A stretch of DNA of 52,687 nt, from contig NZ_JABXKK010000102.1 in the NCBI RefSeq assembly GCF_017115045.1, forward strand, positions 1 through 52,687, given 5' to 3'. The DNA comes from Nostoc sp. NMS8. Its GTDB lineage: Bacteria; Cyanobacteriota; Cyanobacteriia; Cyanobacteriales; Nostocaceae. Positions 24,103 through 33,471 of the stretch are shown here, piece after piece. Below the pieces are notes generated by a model, which ran no database searches, was not told the origin of the DNA, and was given only the letters and a program-made list of their open reading frames with translations. A program made the translations under genes and the position numbers. The first letter of the stretch is position 1. Each line of letters begins with the position of its first letter.

Positions 24103-26112
24103 ATGCCCGCAGTTAGCCTCAGAAAGATTCTTAACAAAAAAGAGTTGCCATCTCTCCTGCATAACTTGGTCTACCAGTTCAACATTGCCATTGATATTGA
24201 ATTGGTAGACGGCACGAAACTAATTAGCATTGGGGAGCAAACTGCCGAAAACCGATATCCAATCGAGGTGTCAGGAGAAATCATTGGTTGGGTTGTTGGG
24301 GGAGAACAGGCAACTCTACTTGCGACTTTGCTCTCATTTTTAGCAAAGCAGGAAGCTGAGAAGAAAGTACTTGCCAAAGAATTGCTGGAGCGATACCAAG
24401 AAATTGATTTATTTGACGATATCTCGACTCAACTCGCAACAAGTTTAGATACGCGACAAATTGGCCAACTCGTGCTTCAGGAATTGAGTCAATTGATTGA
24501 ATCATCTGCGGGGATGATTTTGCTACTGAGTCCAGATGCAACTGCCTTTGAAATCATTGCCGAATTTGGAGTGTTTTTTGACCACAGTCAGCCGGAACCA
24601 GGGAAAGGAATTATTGGCAATATTGTGCAATCTAACCGGGCAGAACTGGTCAATGATGTGCAAGCCGATCCGCGATTAGATGGGCAAAAAAACGTTAGTG
24701 CCATGATTTGTGTCCCGTTGCGAGCCAAAGAGCGGGTACTGGGAGCGATCGCCATTGGCACCCAAAAAACCGACTCCTACAAGGCAGAACACCTGAAACT
24801 TGTGAGTATTTTTGCCTCTCAAACAGCGATCGCTATTGACAAAGCTGTGCTTTACGAGCAAAGCACTCAAGCAGCCCTCCAGGCAAAAGCCCAAACACAG
24901 AAACTTCAGCAAGCTCTTCATGAGTTGCAATTAGCCCAAACTCAGTTAATCCAAAGCGAAAAAATGTCCAGTTTAGGGCAACTTATTGCTGGAGTTGCCC
25001 ACGAAATCAACAACCCGGTTAACTTTATTTACGGCAATTTAAAGTATGTTGCCGAATATGCTCAAGACTTGTTACACCTGTTGGCAAAGTATCAGAAATT
25101 CCTACCTGTTGCTCCTCCAGAACTGGAATCAGAGTTAGACAATATAGACCTGGAATTTATCATGCAGGATCTCCCCAAACTCCTAGATTCAATGAAACTG
25201 GGCACAAGTCGCATCGTCGAAATTGTCCAATCCCTAAAAAACTTCTCCCGCCATGACGAAGCCGAAATGAAAGCCGTCAACATCCACGATGGCATTGACG
25301 GAACACTAATGATTCTCCACCATCGCCTGAAAGCAGATGTTCGTCGTCCGGCAATTGAAATTATTAAAGACTATGCAAAACTTCCGTTCATTGAATGCTA
25401 TCCCGGACAATTGAATCAGGTGTTTATGAACATCTTGGCAAATGCCATTGATGCTTTGGAAGAAAGCATGGAAAATTTGGAAGTCAAAAGTAGTTTCCAG
25501 TCCCCATTACCCCTTATCCCCAGAGGGGGCCCCACCTTCCCCAATCCCCAAATCACTATTCGTACCAAAGCCTTAGACAAAGAGTGGGTTGTAATTCGCA
25601 TTGCCGATAACGGCCCAGGCATGAAAGAGGAAGTAATTCGCCGCATTTACGATCCCTTCTTCACCACGAAAGAGATTGGTAAGGGAACTGGGTTAGGCAT
25701 GGCAATCAGCTATCAAATTGTTGTAGACAGACATGGGGGAATGCTCAAGTGTCGTTCTAAACCGGATGAAGGGACAGAATTTTGGATTCAGATTCCGATA
25801 AATTGTCTGTTGTCAGACGCTACTGAAGAACAGAATAGCACCTCTGCCTCACCAACTCCCACAACGAAATTATCCCCCACTGCTGATACCGACGGCTTCA
25901 TTTCATCAACAACTCCAATACTGAAACCGACAGATTTGTTGATCCGCCATACTCAACTGATCCAGCGACTATCACAGCACAATCCAAATGTGGAAGGTAC
26001 ATCACCCGATGAAATTTACCAGATGTTTCAACGCCACCCAATTTCGTTAAAGCTTTACGCCACTTTGTTGTCTTGGTTTTGTAGTTCTAACCCTACCCAA
26101 ATACATCACTAA
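24103..26112 (+). CDS. Soluble GAF-domain sensor histidine kinase
   Basis: The 669-residue protein has an unrecognised N-terminal region (1-110), a GAF domain at about 120-250 (ICVPL, GAIAIGTQ), a coiled coil, a dimerisation/phosphoacceptor box GVAHEINNP with His300, and a HATPase with the ANAIDALEES N-box, DNGPGM and GTGLGMAIS. There is no transmembrane segment. ATG 24103 is preferred because GAGGTG precedes it; ATG 24091 is an alternative. At residues 466-483 a spacer repeat is inserted in frame in the variable loop after the N-box. A Ser/Thr/Pro-rich tail follows the kinase. A second kinase starts 13 bp downstream, so they form one operon. Confidence 0.9.
   Translation: MPAVSLRKILNKKELPSLLHNLVYQFNIAIDIELVDGTKLISIGEQTAENRYPIEVSGEIIGWVVGGEQATLLATLLSFLAKQEAEKKVLAKELLERYQEIDLFDDISTQLATSLDTRQIGQLVLQELSQLIESSAGMILLLSPDATAFEIIAEFGVFFDHSQPEPGKGIIGNIVQSNRAELVNDVQADPRLDGQKNVSAMICVPLRAKERVLGAIAIGTQKTDSYKAEHLKLVSIFASQTAIAIDKAVLYEQSTQAALQAKAQTQKLQQALHELQLAQTQLIQSEKMSSLGQLIAGVAHEINNPVNFIYGNLKYVAEYAQDLLHLLAKYQKFLPVAPPELESELDNIDLEFIMQDLPKLLDSMKLGTSRIVEIVQSLKNFSRHDEAEMKAVNIHDGIDGTLMILHHRLKADVRRPAIEIIKDYAKLPFIECYPGQLNQVFMNILANAIDALEESMENLEVKSSFQSPLPLIPRGGPTFPNPQITIRTKALDKEWVVIRIADNGPGMKEEVIRRIYDPFFTTKEIGKGTGLGMAISYQIVVDRHGGMLKCRSKPDEGTEFWIQIPINCLLSDATEEQNSTSASPTPTTKLSPTADTDGFISSTTPILKPTDLLIRHTQLIQRLSQHNPNVEGTSPDEIYQMFQRHPISLKLYATLLSWFCSSNPTQIHH
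25499..25550 (+). repeat. Spacer repeat inserted in a kinase coding sequence
   Basis: About 52 bp nearly identical to the reverse complement of 36862-36912; the first 30 bp match exactly. It lies in frame within the histidine kinase ATPase domain and encodes a Pro-rich insert (QSPLPLIPRGGPTFPNP). Confidence 0.85.
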
Positions 26113-26125
26113 ATAAACCTTAACT

Positions 26126-29122
26126 ATGTTTAAGCAATTTGATGAATATAACAGTCAGCTATTTGAACAATGTCCTATTGGGCTAGTACTATGCCGAACA
26201 GATGGAACGCTAATTAACATTAATTCTGCCTATGCTGCCATTTTAGGGCGCACTGTTCCAGAAACTCTGAATCTGTGCGATGATCGCCAGATTAACCCTG
26301 AAAGCTATACCGCTGTTGACCGACTTAGCCCAGAGAACCTAGAAAAAACTGGTCGCTACGGCCCCTATGAAAAGGAGTTAATCCACAAAGACGGGCATCT
26401 GGTTCCGGTGAGAATCTCTGGACTGACGATTGAGAAAAATGGAGAGCAACTAATTTGGTGTAGTGTGGAGGACATCAGCGACCTTCGACACGCCCAGCAA
26501 GAACGCCAACATACTGAACAAATTCTGAAACAAAGTGAAGCTCGATACCGCTCTCTGGTGACAGCTACCGCACAAATTGTTTGGGTAAGCACACCAGAAG
26601 GAATTTGTTTTGAACTGGCAAACTGGATAGCTTATACAGGTCAAAGTCTGGCTGAAGCGGAAAATGGTGGCTGGATTGATGCCGTTCATCCTAACGATCG
26701 CGCCTATACCGGAGAAGTCTGGAGTGCTGCGGTGGCAAACCAGAGGATGTATCAAATTGAATACCGAATTCGTGGTAGAGATGGCAACTATCGCTACTTT
26801 TGGGTCTGGGGTGCCCCCGTTCTCGAAGAAGATGGCAGCGTTCGGGAGTGGATTGGCACCTGCACCGATATTCAGGATCGCAAGCTAGCAGAAGCGGAAA
26901 ATCAACGGTTGATGAATATGTTAAATCATTCCAGCGATGCCGTCATTGTACGCGACTCCACCGACAAAATCACTTACTGGAGTCAGGGGGCAGAACGGCT
27001 CTACGGCTGGAAGTGTGAAGAAGTGCAAAACCAAGACATCACTCACAACCTCCTACACACAATCTTTCCAAAACCGCTAAAGGAAATCCAAATAGAGTGT
27101 TTACAGCAGGGCACTTGGGAAGGAGAACTGCAACACCTCACCCGCGACGGTAAATATATTATTGTCCAGAGTCGCTGGACAATGCAACTGGATGCATCCG
27201 GTCAACGCTGCGCCACACTGGAAATTAATACCGATATTACTGCTCGTAAACAAGCAGAAGTCGCTCTACGGCAACTGAATCAAGAACTAGAAACCAGAGT
27301 TTTAGAGCGGACGGCTGCCCTGCAAAATACCTTAGCAGAAACACAGGGATTAAATGCCATTCTAGATAACTTAGCGGATGGTTTGTTAGTGGCAGACATG
27401 GCAGGACAAATTACTCACTTCAATCCTGCCTTTTTAGCCATGTATGAATTGACAGCTAGTGACCTCAACTGTCACTACCGAGAACTGCCGATATCTGGTT
27501 TAGCAGAACTAGTTGCACAAACTCAGTCTCATCCCAAAGAGGCGTTCTCTGCCGAAGTTGAACTGACGAAGGAACGCATTGGTCAGGCAGTAGCAACCGC
27601 CGTTTTCAAAAAGACGACAGATCGAGAACCCGCTATCTGCTTCGGTTCGGCGCTGCTGATTCGGGATGTGACAGCAGAAAAGGAGATTGACAAGATGAAG
27701 ACTGACTTCATCTCCACGGTTTCCCACGAACTGCGGACACCACTGACTTCCGTTCTGGGTTTTGCGTCGATCATTAAAGAAAAGCTAGAAACCGATGTGT
27801 TCCCAATACTTCCGACTGAAGACCGCAAGCTTCAGAAAACCATCAAGCGGGTGGGTGACAATCTCAATATTATTGTGTCGGAAGCAGAACGGCTTACGTC
27901 TTTAATTAACGACGTTCTGGACATCGCTAAGATGGAAGCAGGTAAAGTGGAATGGCAGATGCAGCCCATTGATCCGAGTGAATTAGTCGATTGGGCCACC
28001 AATTCCACAGCCTCGTTATTTCAAACCAATGGCTTGCAGTTGGTGTGCGAGATTGAACCTGGACTGCCTCAGATATTAGGCGATCGCAACCGTCTACTGC
28101 AAGTTTTAATCAACCTGATTTCCAATGCCGTTAAGTTTACCGAATCTGGTTGTGTCACCTGCCGCGTCAAACAAGGAAATGATGGTGTTTGTATCAGCGT
28201 CATCGATACAGGTATTGGTATTGCACCTGATGATCAGCCGAAAGTGTTCGAGAAATTCCGCCAAGTTGGCGATACCCTCACCGATAAACCTAAAGGTACT
28301 GGTTTAGGATTGCCCATCTGTAAACAAATCGTCGATCATCACGGCGGTAGAATCTGGGTTGAGAGTGAATCAGGTCATGGCAGTACATTCTCGTTCATTA
28401 TTCCTACCTACGCCAGCGATCAAAAAACCACTGCTAATCTGAATCTGGATACGCTAGTCAAACAACTCAAAGAACACGTCATCACCACAAAAACTGTGCT
28501 GAACGAAAACCGTAAAACCATTTTAGTTGTGGATGACGACGCTAACATTCGGGAACTGCTTCGTCAACAACTGGAAAACGAAGGCTACAATGTCCGGGAA
28601 GGAAAGGACGGCGTGGATGCAATTCATCAAATCAAAACAGCCCGTCCCGATCTGATTCTCTTGGACGTAATGATGCCCCAAATCAACGGCTTTGACGTGG
28701 CAGCTGTTCTCAAAAATGATCCCCAGACCGCAGACATTCCAATCATTATTCTGTCAATTATTGAAAACAAAGAACGGGGCTATCACATTGGCATCGATCG
28801 CTATCTCACTAAACCCATTGACACAGCGAAACTCCTCAACGAAATTGGCTCATTGCTTTACCAAGGTACTTCTAGTAAAAAGGTATTAGTTGTAGATAAA
28901 AATGCATCAGCTTTAAAAATCCTATCAGATGTATTACAAGCTCAGGGATACAGCGTAATTGAAGCCTCCAATCCGCAAGAATGCATCAATAAAGCCCTAT
29001 CAGCCAAACCTGATATGATTATCATCGATTCTATCTTTTCTCAAGAAGCCGATTTGGTAAAAACTCTACGGTTTGAGAAGGATTTGGAAAATGTATTTTT
29101 TATTATGCTGTCTGAACAGTAA
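26126..29122 (+). CDS. Multi-PAS hybrid histidine kinase with one full and one shortened receiver
   Basis: The 998-residue protein has PAS domains at about 8-120, 135-255 (PAS_3/PAC-like) and 260-375, a coiled coil, a fourth PAS-like region at about 405-505, then HisKA with VSHELRTPL (His534) and a HATPase (NAVKFTE, DTGIGI, GTGLGLPI). A full receiver with Asp847 in LLDVMMP follows, and then a second receiver-like segment with Asp968 that ends at FFIMLSEQ. The second receiver lacks the last helix/strand pair and the conserved Lys. No membrane segment is present. It is 13 bp after the GAF kinase gene and is followed by a CheY-like gene, indicating a cytosolic phosphorelay. Confidence 0.92.
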   Translation: MFKQFDEYNSQLFEQCPIGLVLCRTDGTLININSAYAAILGRTVPETLNLCDDRQINPESYTAVDRLSPENLEKTGRYGPYEKELIHKDGHLVPVRISGLTIEKNGEQLIWCSVEDISDLRHAQQERQHTEQILKQSEARYRSLVTATAQIVWVSTPEGICFELANWIAYTGQSLAEAENGGWIDAVHPNDRAYTGEVWSAAVANQRMYQIEYRIRGRDGNYRYFWVWGAPVLEEDGSVREWIGTCTDIQDRKLAEAENQRLMNMLNHSSDAVIVRDSTDKITYWSQGAERLYGWKCEEVQNQDITHNLLHTIFPKPLKEIQIECLQQGTWEGELQHLTRDGKYIIVQSRWTMQLDASGQRCATLEINTDITARKQAEVALRQLNQELETRVLERTAALQNTLAETQGLNAILDNLADGLLVADMAGQITHFNPAFLAMYELTASDLNCHYRELPISGLAELVAQTQSHPKEAFSAEVELTKERIGQAVATAVFKKTTDREPAICFGSALLIRDVTAEKEIDKMKTDFISTVSHELRTPLTSVLGFASIIKEKLETDVFPILPTEDRKLQKTIKRVGDNLNIIVSEAERLTSLINDVLDIAKMEAGKVEWQMQPIDPSELVDWATNSTASLFQTNGLQLVCEIEPGLPQILGDRNRLLQVLINLISNAVKFTESGCVTCRVKQGNDGVCISVIDTGIGIAPDDQPKVFEKFRQVGDTLTDKPKGTGLGLPICKQIVDHHGGRIWVESESGHGSTFSFIIPTYASDQKTTANLNLDTLVKQLKEHVITTKTVLNENRKTILVVDDDANIRELLRQQLENEGYNVREGKDGVDAIHQIKTARPDLILLDVMMPQINGFDVAAVLKNDPQTADIPIIILSIIENKERGYHIGIDRYLTKPIDTAKLLNEIGSLLYQGTSSKKVLVVDKNASALKILSDVLQAQGYSVIEASNPQECINKALSAKPDMIIIDSIFSQEADLVKTLRFEKDLENVFFIMLSEQ

Positions 29123-29130
29123 TGGCTGGG

Positions 29131-29337
29131 ATTTGGGATTTGGGACTGGGGACTGGAAAAATTTAGTGGAACCTTACTATATAATCTAATCCTCAATTCC
29201 TAATCCCCAATTCCTAATCCCCAGTCCCCAATACAACTCTTGGGGAGGCTGCGCTAACGGCTTTTCTACGAGACGCTACGCGAAAGCTCAGTGCAAGTCC
29301 CCAATTCCCAGTCCCCAATCCCCAGTCCCCAATCCTT
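29131..29337. repeat. GGGATTT/CCCCAAT repeat block between kinase and regulator
   Basis: The spacer is built of GGGATTT and GGGGACT units, then of CCCAATT, CCCAGT and CCCCAAT units in the opposite sense. In the middle (about 29240-29285) is a CTGCGCTAACGGC...GAGACGCTACGCG element. The repeats reach the ATG of the response regulator and separate it by 215 bp from the kinase gene. Confidence 0.75.
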
Positions 29338-29715
29338 ATGACCCAGAAAATTCTAATTGTTGACGATGAACCCAATATCTTGATTTTGATGGAACAAGCT
29401 CTAGAAGCATTAGAAGACGAGGGTGTTGAACTTCTCACTGCTAGAAATGGAGAAGAAGCTCTCGAAACTATTAAAGCTGAAAAACCAAATCTAGTTTTTC
29501 TTGATGTGATGATGCCTAAAATGAACGGGCTACAAGTCTGTCATATTGTTAAACACGACCTGCAAATGACTGATGTCTACATTGTGATATTGACAGCTAA
29601 AGGACAGGAATTTGATAAACAAAAAGGAATTGAAGTTGGTGCAGATTTATATCTGACTAAACCATTTCGACCCAAAGAAGTACTTGAAAAATCAATGCAG
29701 GTATTGGGCTTTTGA
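29338..29715 (+). CDS. CheY-like single-domain response regulator
   Basis: The 125-residue receiver is complete: acidic pair in LIVDDEPN, phosphoacceptor Asp in VFLDVMMPK, the Thr in VILTAKG and the Lys in YLTKPFRP. There is no output domain. It is on the same strand as two histidine kinases and separated from them by repeat DNA, so it probably acts in the same phosphorelay. No Shine-Dalgarno sequence is visible, because repeats abut the start. Confidence 0.9.
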   Translation: MTQKILIVDDEPNILILMEQALEALEDEGVELLTARNGEEALETIKAEKPNLVFLDVMMPKMNGLQVCHIVKHDLQMTDVYIVILTAKGQEFDKQKGIEVGADLYLTKPFRPKEVLEKSMQVLGF

Positions 29716-29799
29716 AGAAAGTGCTGATAGACAATTTATAAAGTAAAAAGAAAATTACTGTCATGGCATGGCAATCTTAAAATAGCGTATTAGACGTAG

Positions 29800-29826
29800 G
29801 TTGGGTGGAGCAGAGCGCAACCCAAC
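29800..29826. repeat. GTTGGGT...ACCCAAC inverted repeat
   Basis: A 7-bp perfect stem with a 13-base loop (GGAGCAGAGCGCA) lies between the convergent regulator and flavin reductase genes. It is a common type of spacer repeat in Nostocales and could act as a weak terminator. Confidence 0.5.
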
Positions 29827-29878
29827 ATATATCAGGATGTTGGCTTTGGCAAAGCCTCCAATGCCACTTGATTACTTT

Positions 29879-30484
29879 TTAAGTTGGGCGAGTAATTTCA
29901 TACAAATCCTGGGTGCGGGTGTACCAGTTTCCAGACAGACGACCGATCGCATGCAATTTTGCGGCATCGATTGTATTTTGTGGTGTCAGTAAATCATCCC
30001 GAACATGCCACAGCACCGCCTCAGCAATAATTAATCCCGATTGACTACCTTCATTCCCTACATAAACTACTTGCTTCAGTACACACTCAATATTAATGGG
30101 TGATTCCGCAACTCGTGGCGGACGCACCAGTTTTGAGGGAGCAGGAGTTAGTCCCGCTACTTGAAATTCGTCTACATCTGGCGGAAAGTCGCCAGATGTG
30201 GCGTTCATCTGTTCCCCCAATTCTTCAACAACTATGTTGACTACCAGTTCACCCGACTGCTCTACATTCAATAAAGTATCTTTTTTAACACCGTGTCGCA
30301 AACCTGTGGAAATGGCTAGAGTCGGTGGGTTAGCTGTCACGCCCATAAAAAAACTGAAAGGCGCGACATTAGGCGTACCATCGCTGGCGATCGTTGACAC
30401 CCAAGCGATCGGTCGAGGAACCACTGAACCAACAAGTAATTGATAGGTATTTCGTGGGTCGTTCTGGGAGGGATCGATAATCAT
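29879..30484 (-). CDS. Flavin reductase-like FMN-binding protein
   Basis: The 201-residue protein fits the flavin reductase-like (DIM6/NTAB, split-barrel) family: VVPRPIAWVSTI near the start, APFSFFMGVTANPPTLAIS, a DTLLN---SGE-VVN segment and a GRLSGNWYTRT tail. Such proteins reduce FMN with NAD(P)H or bind FMN as oxidoreductases. It is divergent from two flavin-dependent monooxygenase genes across a 294-bp spacer and is a natural candidate to supply their reduced FMN. Confidence 0.85.
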   Translation of the reverse strand: MIIDPSQNDPRNTYQLLVGSVVPRPIAWVSTIASDGTPNVAPFSFFMGVTANPPTLAISTGLRHGVKKDTLLNVEQSGELVVNIVVEELGEQMNATSGDFPPDVDEFQVAGLTPAPSKLVRPPRVAESPINIECVLKQVVYVGNEGSQSGLIIAEAVLWHVRDDLLTPQNTIDAAKLHAIGRLSGNWYTRTQDLYEITRPT

Positions 30485-30778
30485 TGAGATTTTCCTCGCT
30501 AAAAATTACAGTTTTTCAAAACTCGATCTTGCCGAAGAGAAGTTTTCCGCCTTAATTATGCGTAATTTTCATTGCCGCATCTTGCTTTTTCTCGCTATCT
30601 GTGAGATGTTCGTACTCAGTCATAAACTACGGTTAGTCTATCAAATTACTGTAGTTTTAATAGGTTAATTAATGCCAAAGCTCACCTATTGAGTCTCATT
30701 TATATCTTAGAGCTACCAGCACAAGGGTGAAGCCAGTTATGTCAGAAAAACGTTGGAAAAAAGACAGGAGCTTTCAAG

Positions 30779-32089
30779 ATGAGACAAATACATCTAGCAG
30801 GTTTCTTACTTGCTTCACAAGTTGTTCACTCTCATGCCGTTTGGCGTCACCCCAGAACTGAGCTAGGCTTTCTCGAACCTGAATATTATCAGAATATTGC
30901 CCGTGTTCTGGAACGTGGCAAGTTTGATTTGGTGTTTTTCGCTGACTCTTTAACGATGCCCGATACATACGGTGGTAGTTTTGTCGAGAGTCTGAAATAT
31001 GGCGCTCAAGGGGCACTCAGGCTAGATCCACTAGTGCTGGCAACTGCGATGGCAGTTGTTACCAAGCATATTGGTATTGGTATTACCCGTTCTACTACTT
31101 ACTATCACCCCTACGATCTGGCGCGGGGATTTGCCACCCTCGACCACATTAGCCGAGGGCGGGCTGCTTGGAATGTGGTGACATCGAGTAGGGCTAGCGA
31201 AGCAGGGAATTTTGGCTTCGATGAGCATCTAGAACACGATCTCCGCTACGATCGCGCCGATGAATTTCTCGAAGTTGCCTCCAAACTTTGGGGTAGCTGG
31301 GAAGAAGGGGCATTAGTTCTAGATAAAGAAAACGGCATCTTTGCTGACCCCTCAAAGGTTAATTATGTCCATCATGTGGGGAAATGGTTAAAGTCACGGG
31401 GGCCGTTGACAGTGCCTCGCTCTCCCCAAGGTCGTCCGGTGATTATTCAAGCCGGTGCTTCTAATAAAGGTAGAGAGTTTGCTGCCAAATGGGCGGAATT
31501 GATTTTTGAAATTAGTCCCAATCCCACACTCATGAAATCTTACTACCAAGATATTAAAACCCGGATGGCTAAATATGGGCGTAACCCAGATAATTGTAAA
31601 ATTCTACCTGCGGTGATGCCTTTTGTTGGTGAGACAGAAACTATTGCTAAAGAAAAGCAAGTTTTTCACAATGAATTAGTGCATCCGATGGCTGGTTTAT
31701 TAACTATGTCGAATCATTTAAATATTGATTTATCGCAATATTCTTTAGATGAATCTGTGGAAAAAATTGAAGCTCAAGATTATCAAAAACTGTTATCTGT
31801 GCTTCAAAGACTGAGTTTAGATAAAACTATAACTCTGAAAGAGTTAGGCAAAATTTATGGCAGAAGTCTAGCTGTACCTCAACTGGTTGGGACTCCCATT
31901 CAAATTGCTGACAAACTAGAAGCCCTATTTCGTGAAGAGGCTGGGGATGGTTTTGTGATTTCACCTGCTTATCTTCCTGGTTCTTTTGATGAGTTTGTCG
32001 ATTTAGTGATACCAGAATTACAAAAACGGGGATTATTCCGCAAAGAATATACAGGCAAGACTTTAAAGGATTCTTTAGGACTCAATTAA
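30779..32089 (+). CDS. FMN-dependent monooxygenase, NtaA/SnaA/DszA/DmoA family
   Basis: The 436-residue luciferase-like protein has FLEPEYYQNIARVLERGKFDLVFFAD, the HIGIGITRSTTYYHPYDLAR core and DHISRGRAAWNVVTS, all typical of this two-component monooxygenase family. The family includes nitrilotriacetate, dibenzothiophene-sulfone and dimethyl-sulfide monooxygenases, so substrate assignment needs data. The start has AGGAG about 8 bp upstream. It is followed after 91 bp by an SfnG-like monooxygenase, and a flavin reductase is encoded divergently. The context suggests use of organosulfur compounds as a sulfur source. Confidence 0.85.
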   Translation: MRQIHLAGFLLASQVVHSHAVWRHPRTELGFLEPEYYQNIARVLERGKFDLVFFADSLTMPDTYGGSFVESLKYGAQGALRLDPLVLATAMAVVTKHIGIGITRSTTYYHPYDLARGFATLDHISRGRAAWNVVTSSRASEAGNFGFDEHLEHDLRYDRADEFLEVASKLWGSWEEGALVLDKENGIFADPSKVNYVHHVGKWLKSRGPLTVPRSPQGRPVIIQAGASNKGREFAAKWAELIFEISPNPTLMKSYYQDIKTRMAKYGRNPDNCKILPAVMPFVGETETIAKEKQVFHNELVHPMAGLLTMSNHLNIDLSQYSLDESVEKIEAQDYQKLLSVLQRLSLDKTITLKELGKIYGRSLAVPQLVGTPIQIADKLEALFREEAGDGFVISPAYLPGSFDEFVDLVIPELQKRGLFRKEYTGKTLKDSLGLN

Positions 32090-32180
32090 ATAATTCGTAA
32101 TTGGGATTTAAACTTCCAGAACTAGTTCATAGTTAGATCGGAATTTGTAACTAACTTGTTTATTTTACTAGGAGGTAATT

Positions 32181-33236
32181 ATGACAGAACCACGTTATGG
32201 GATTTGGGCACCTGTTGGAGGTAATTTTGGCCCTCTCAACACACCGGAAGAACCTGTGGATGCAAGTTATGAGCGCACGCGATCGCTTATTTTAGAAGCA
32301 GAGCGTTTGGGATATGCCAGCACTTTGGTAGCACAGCACATCGCTAACCCCCGCAGTCTGGAACTGGAGCAGCTAGAAACCTGGACGGCATCTGCGGCCT
32401 TGGCTGAAGCCACAGAACGAATTGAGATTATCGCCGCCATTAAGCCTCTGCTATTCCATCCGGCAGTTTTGGCGAAAATGGCACTGGGCATTGATGCTAT
32501 TAGTAATGGACGTTTTGCCATAAATTTAATCAGTGCTTGGTTCCGCCCAGAGATGGAACGGACTAATATTCCCTTCCCGCCCCACGATGAGCGTTACCGC
32601 TATTCGGGTGAGTGGCTGCGGGTTGTTAAGTCCCTGTGGAGTGGCGAGAGGGTTAACTTCCAAGGCCAATACTTCAAAATAGAGGATTTAAGTTTTCAAC
32701 CCACTCCCATTGCCCAACCCCATCCTCCTATCTACCTTGGCGGAGCATCTGATCCGGCGCAAATACTAGTTGCAGAACAGGGAGATATTTACTTTATCAA
32801 CGGTCAACCCATTGAGGATGTCCGCAAGGTAATTAAACAAGTTTTAAGTAGACCGAGAACCTTACCCAAACCAGTGCGCTTTGGTCTGTCGGCCTTTGTA
32901 ATTGCTCGTCCCACCGATGCCGAAGCCCAAGCAGAACTTGAGCGACTTCTGGCACTCCAGAAGCAAGAAGAACACTTGAAATTAAGTGTTGCTAAAGGAG
33001 TTGATCCAGAAGCCGTAATGTTTCAACTCTTCGCCAAAAATCCTGCTGTTGGCGGCAATGGTGGCACAGCAGCCGGTCTAGTTGGTAGTTACGACACTGT
33101 GGCTACACGAGTTGCAGATTTTGTTGATGCTGGAATCGAGACTTTCATGCTGCAATTCAATCCCTTTGCCTCGGAAATGACACGCTTTGCCCAAGAAATT
33201 ATGCCGCGAGTGCGCTCTTTACAACTTGTGGCTTAA
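32181..33236 (+). CDS. Luciferase-like monooxygenase, dimethylsulfone monooxygenase (SfnG)-like
   Basis: The 351-residue protein begins with RYGIWAPVGGNFGPL and contains AQHIANP, the ISNGRFAINLISAW core, FPPHDERYRYSGEWL and PIYLGGASDPA. This is a TIM-barrel flavin-dependent monooxygenase of the SsuD group and closest, in my reading, to SfnG, which converts dimethylsulfone to methanesulfinate using reduced FMN. The name is provisional; an alkanesulfonate monooxygenase role is the alternative. An AGGAGG site precedes the ATG. No ABC transporter for sulfonates is in the window. Confidence 0.8.
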   Translation: MTEPRYGIWAPVGGNFGPLNTPEEPVDASYERTRSLILEAERLGYASTLVAQHIANPRSLELEQLETWTASAALAEATERIEIIAAIKPLLFHPAVLAKMALGIDAISNGRFAINLISAWFRPEMERTNIPFPPHDERYRYSGEWLRVVKSLWSGERVNFQGQYFKIEDLSFQPTPIAQPHPPIYLGGASDPAQILVAEQGDIYFINGQPIEDVRKVIKQVLSRPRTLPKPVRFGLSAFVIARPTDAEAQAELERLLALQKQEEHLKLSVAKGVDPEAVMFQLFAKNPAVGGNGGTAAGLVGSYDTVATRVADFVDAGIETFMLQFNPFASEMTRFAQEIMPRVRSLQLVA

Positions 33237-33260
33237 AATTACAGCGCCTTTCAAGTTAGG

Positions 33261-33285
33261 AGACGCGATTTATCGCCGTCTCTAC
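33261..33285. repeat. Palindromic AGACGCGATTTATCGC repeat
   Basis: A copy of the hairpin repeat also present at 4911-4973 and 16706-16726, located just after the monooxygenase gene. Confidence 0.6.
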
Positions 33286-33471
33286 AGGGAATTTATCCAT
33301 AAATTATTTATTGACAGACTACTACTCCCCATTACCCACTCCTGCTTGTTCAATCAAAAGGTAATTCTGGGAAACCTTAATTAGTGAGAGCGAGAGGCTT
33401 TTGCCAGAAGGAACTAGAATTAGGAAACACCTAGCTGGGTTCTTCTGACTTTTGAAATTAGGAGTGCATGT

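Noticed and set aside
23883..24116. 77-codon open frame before the GAF kinase
   Set aside because: It reads through a common spacer repeat (GCGGAGCGTCCCGCAGGGAA) and a hairpin, has no ribosome binding site and overlaps the kinase start.
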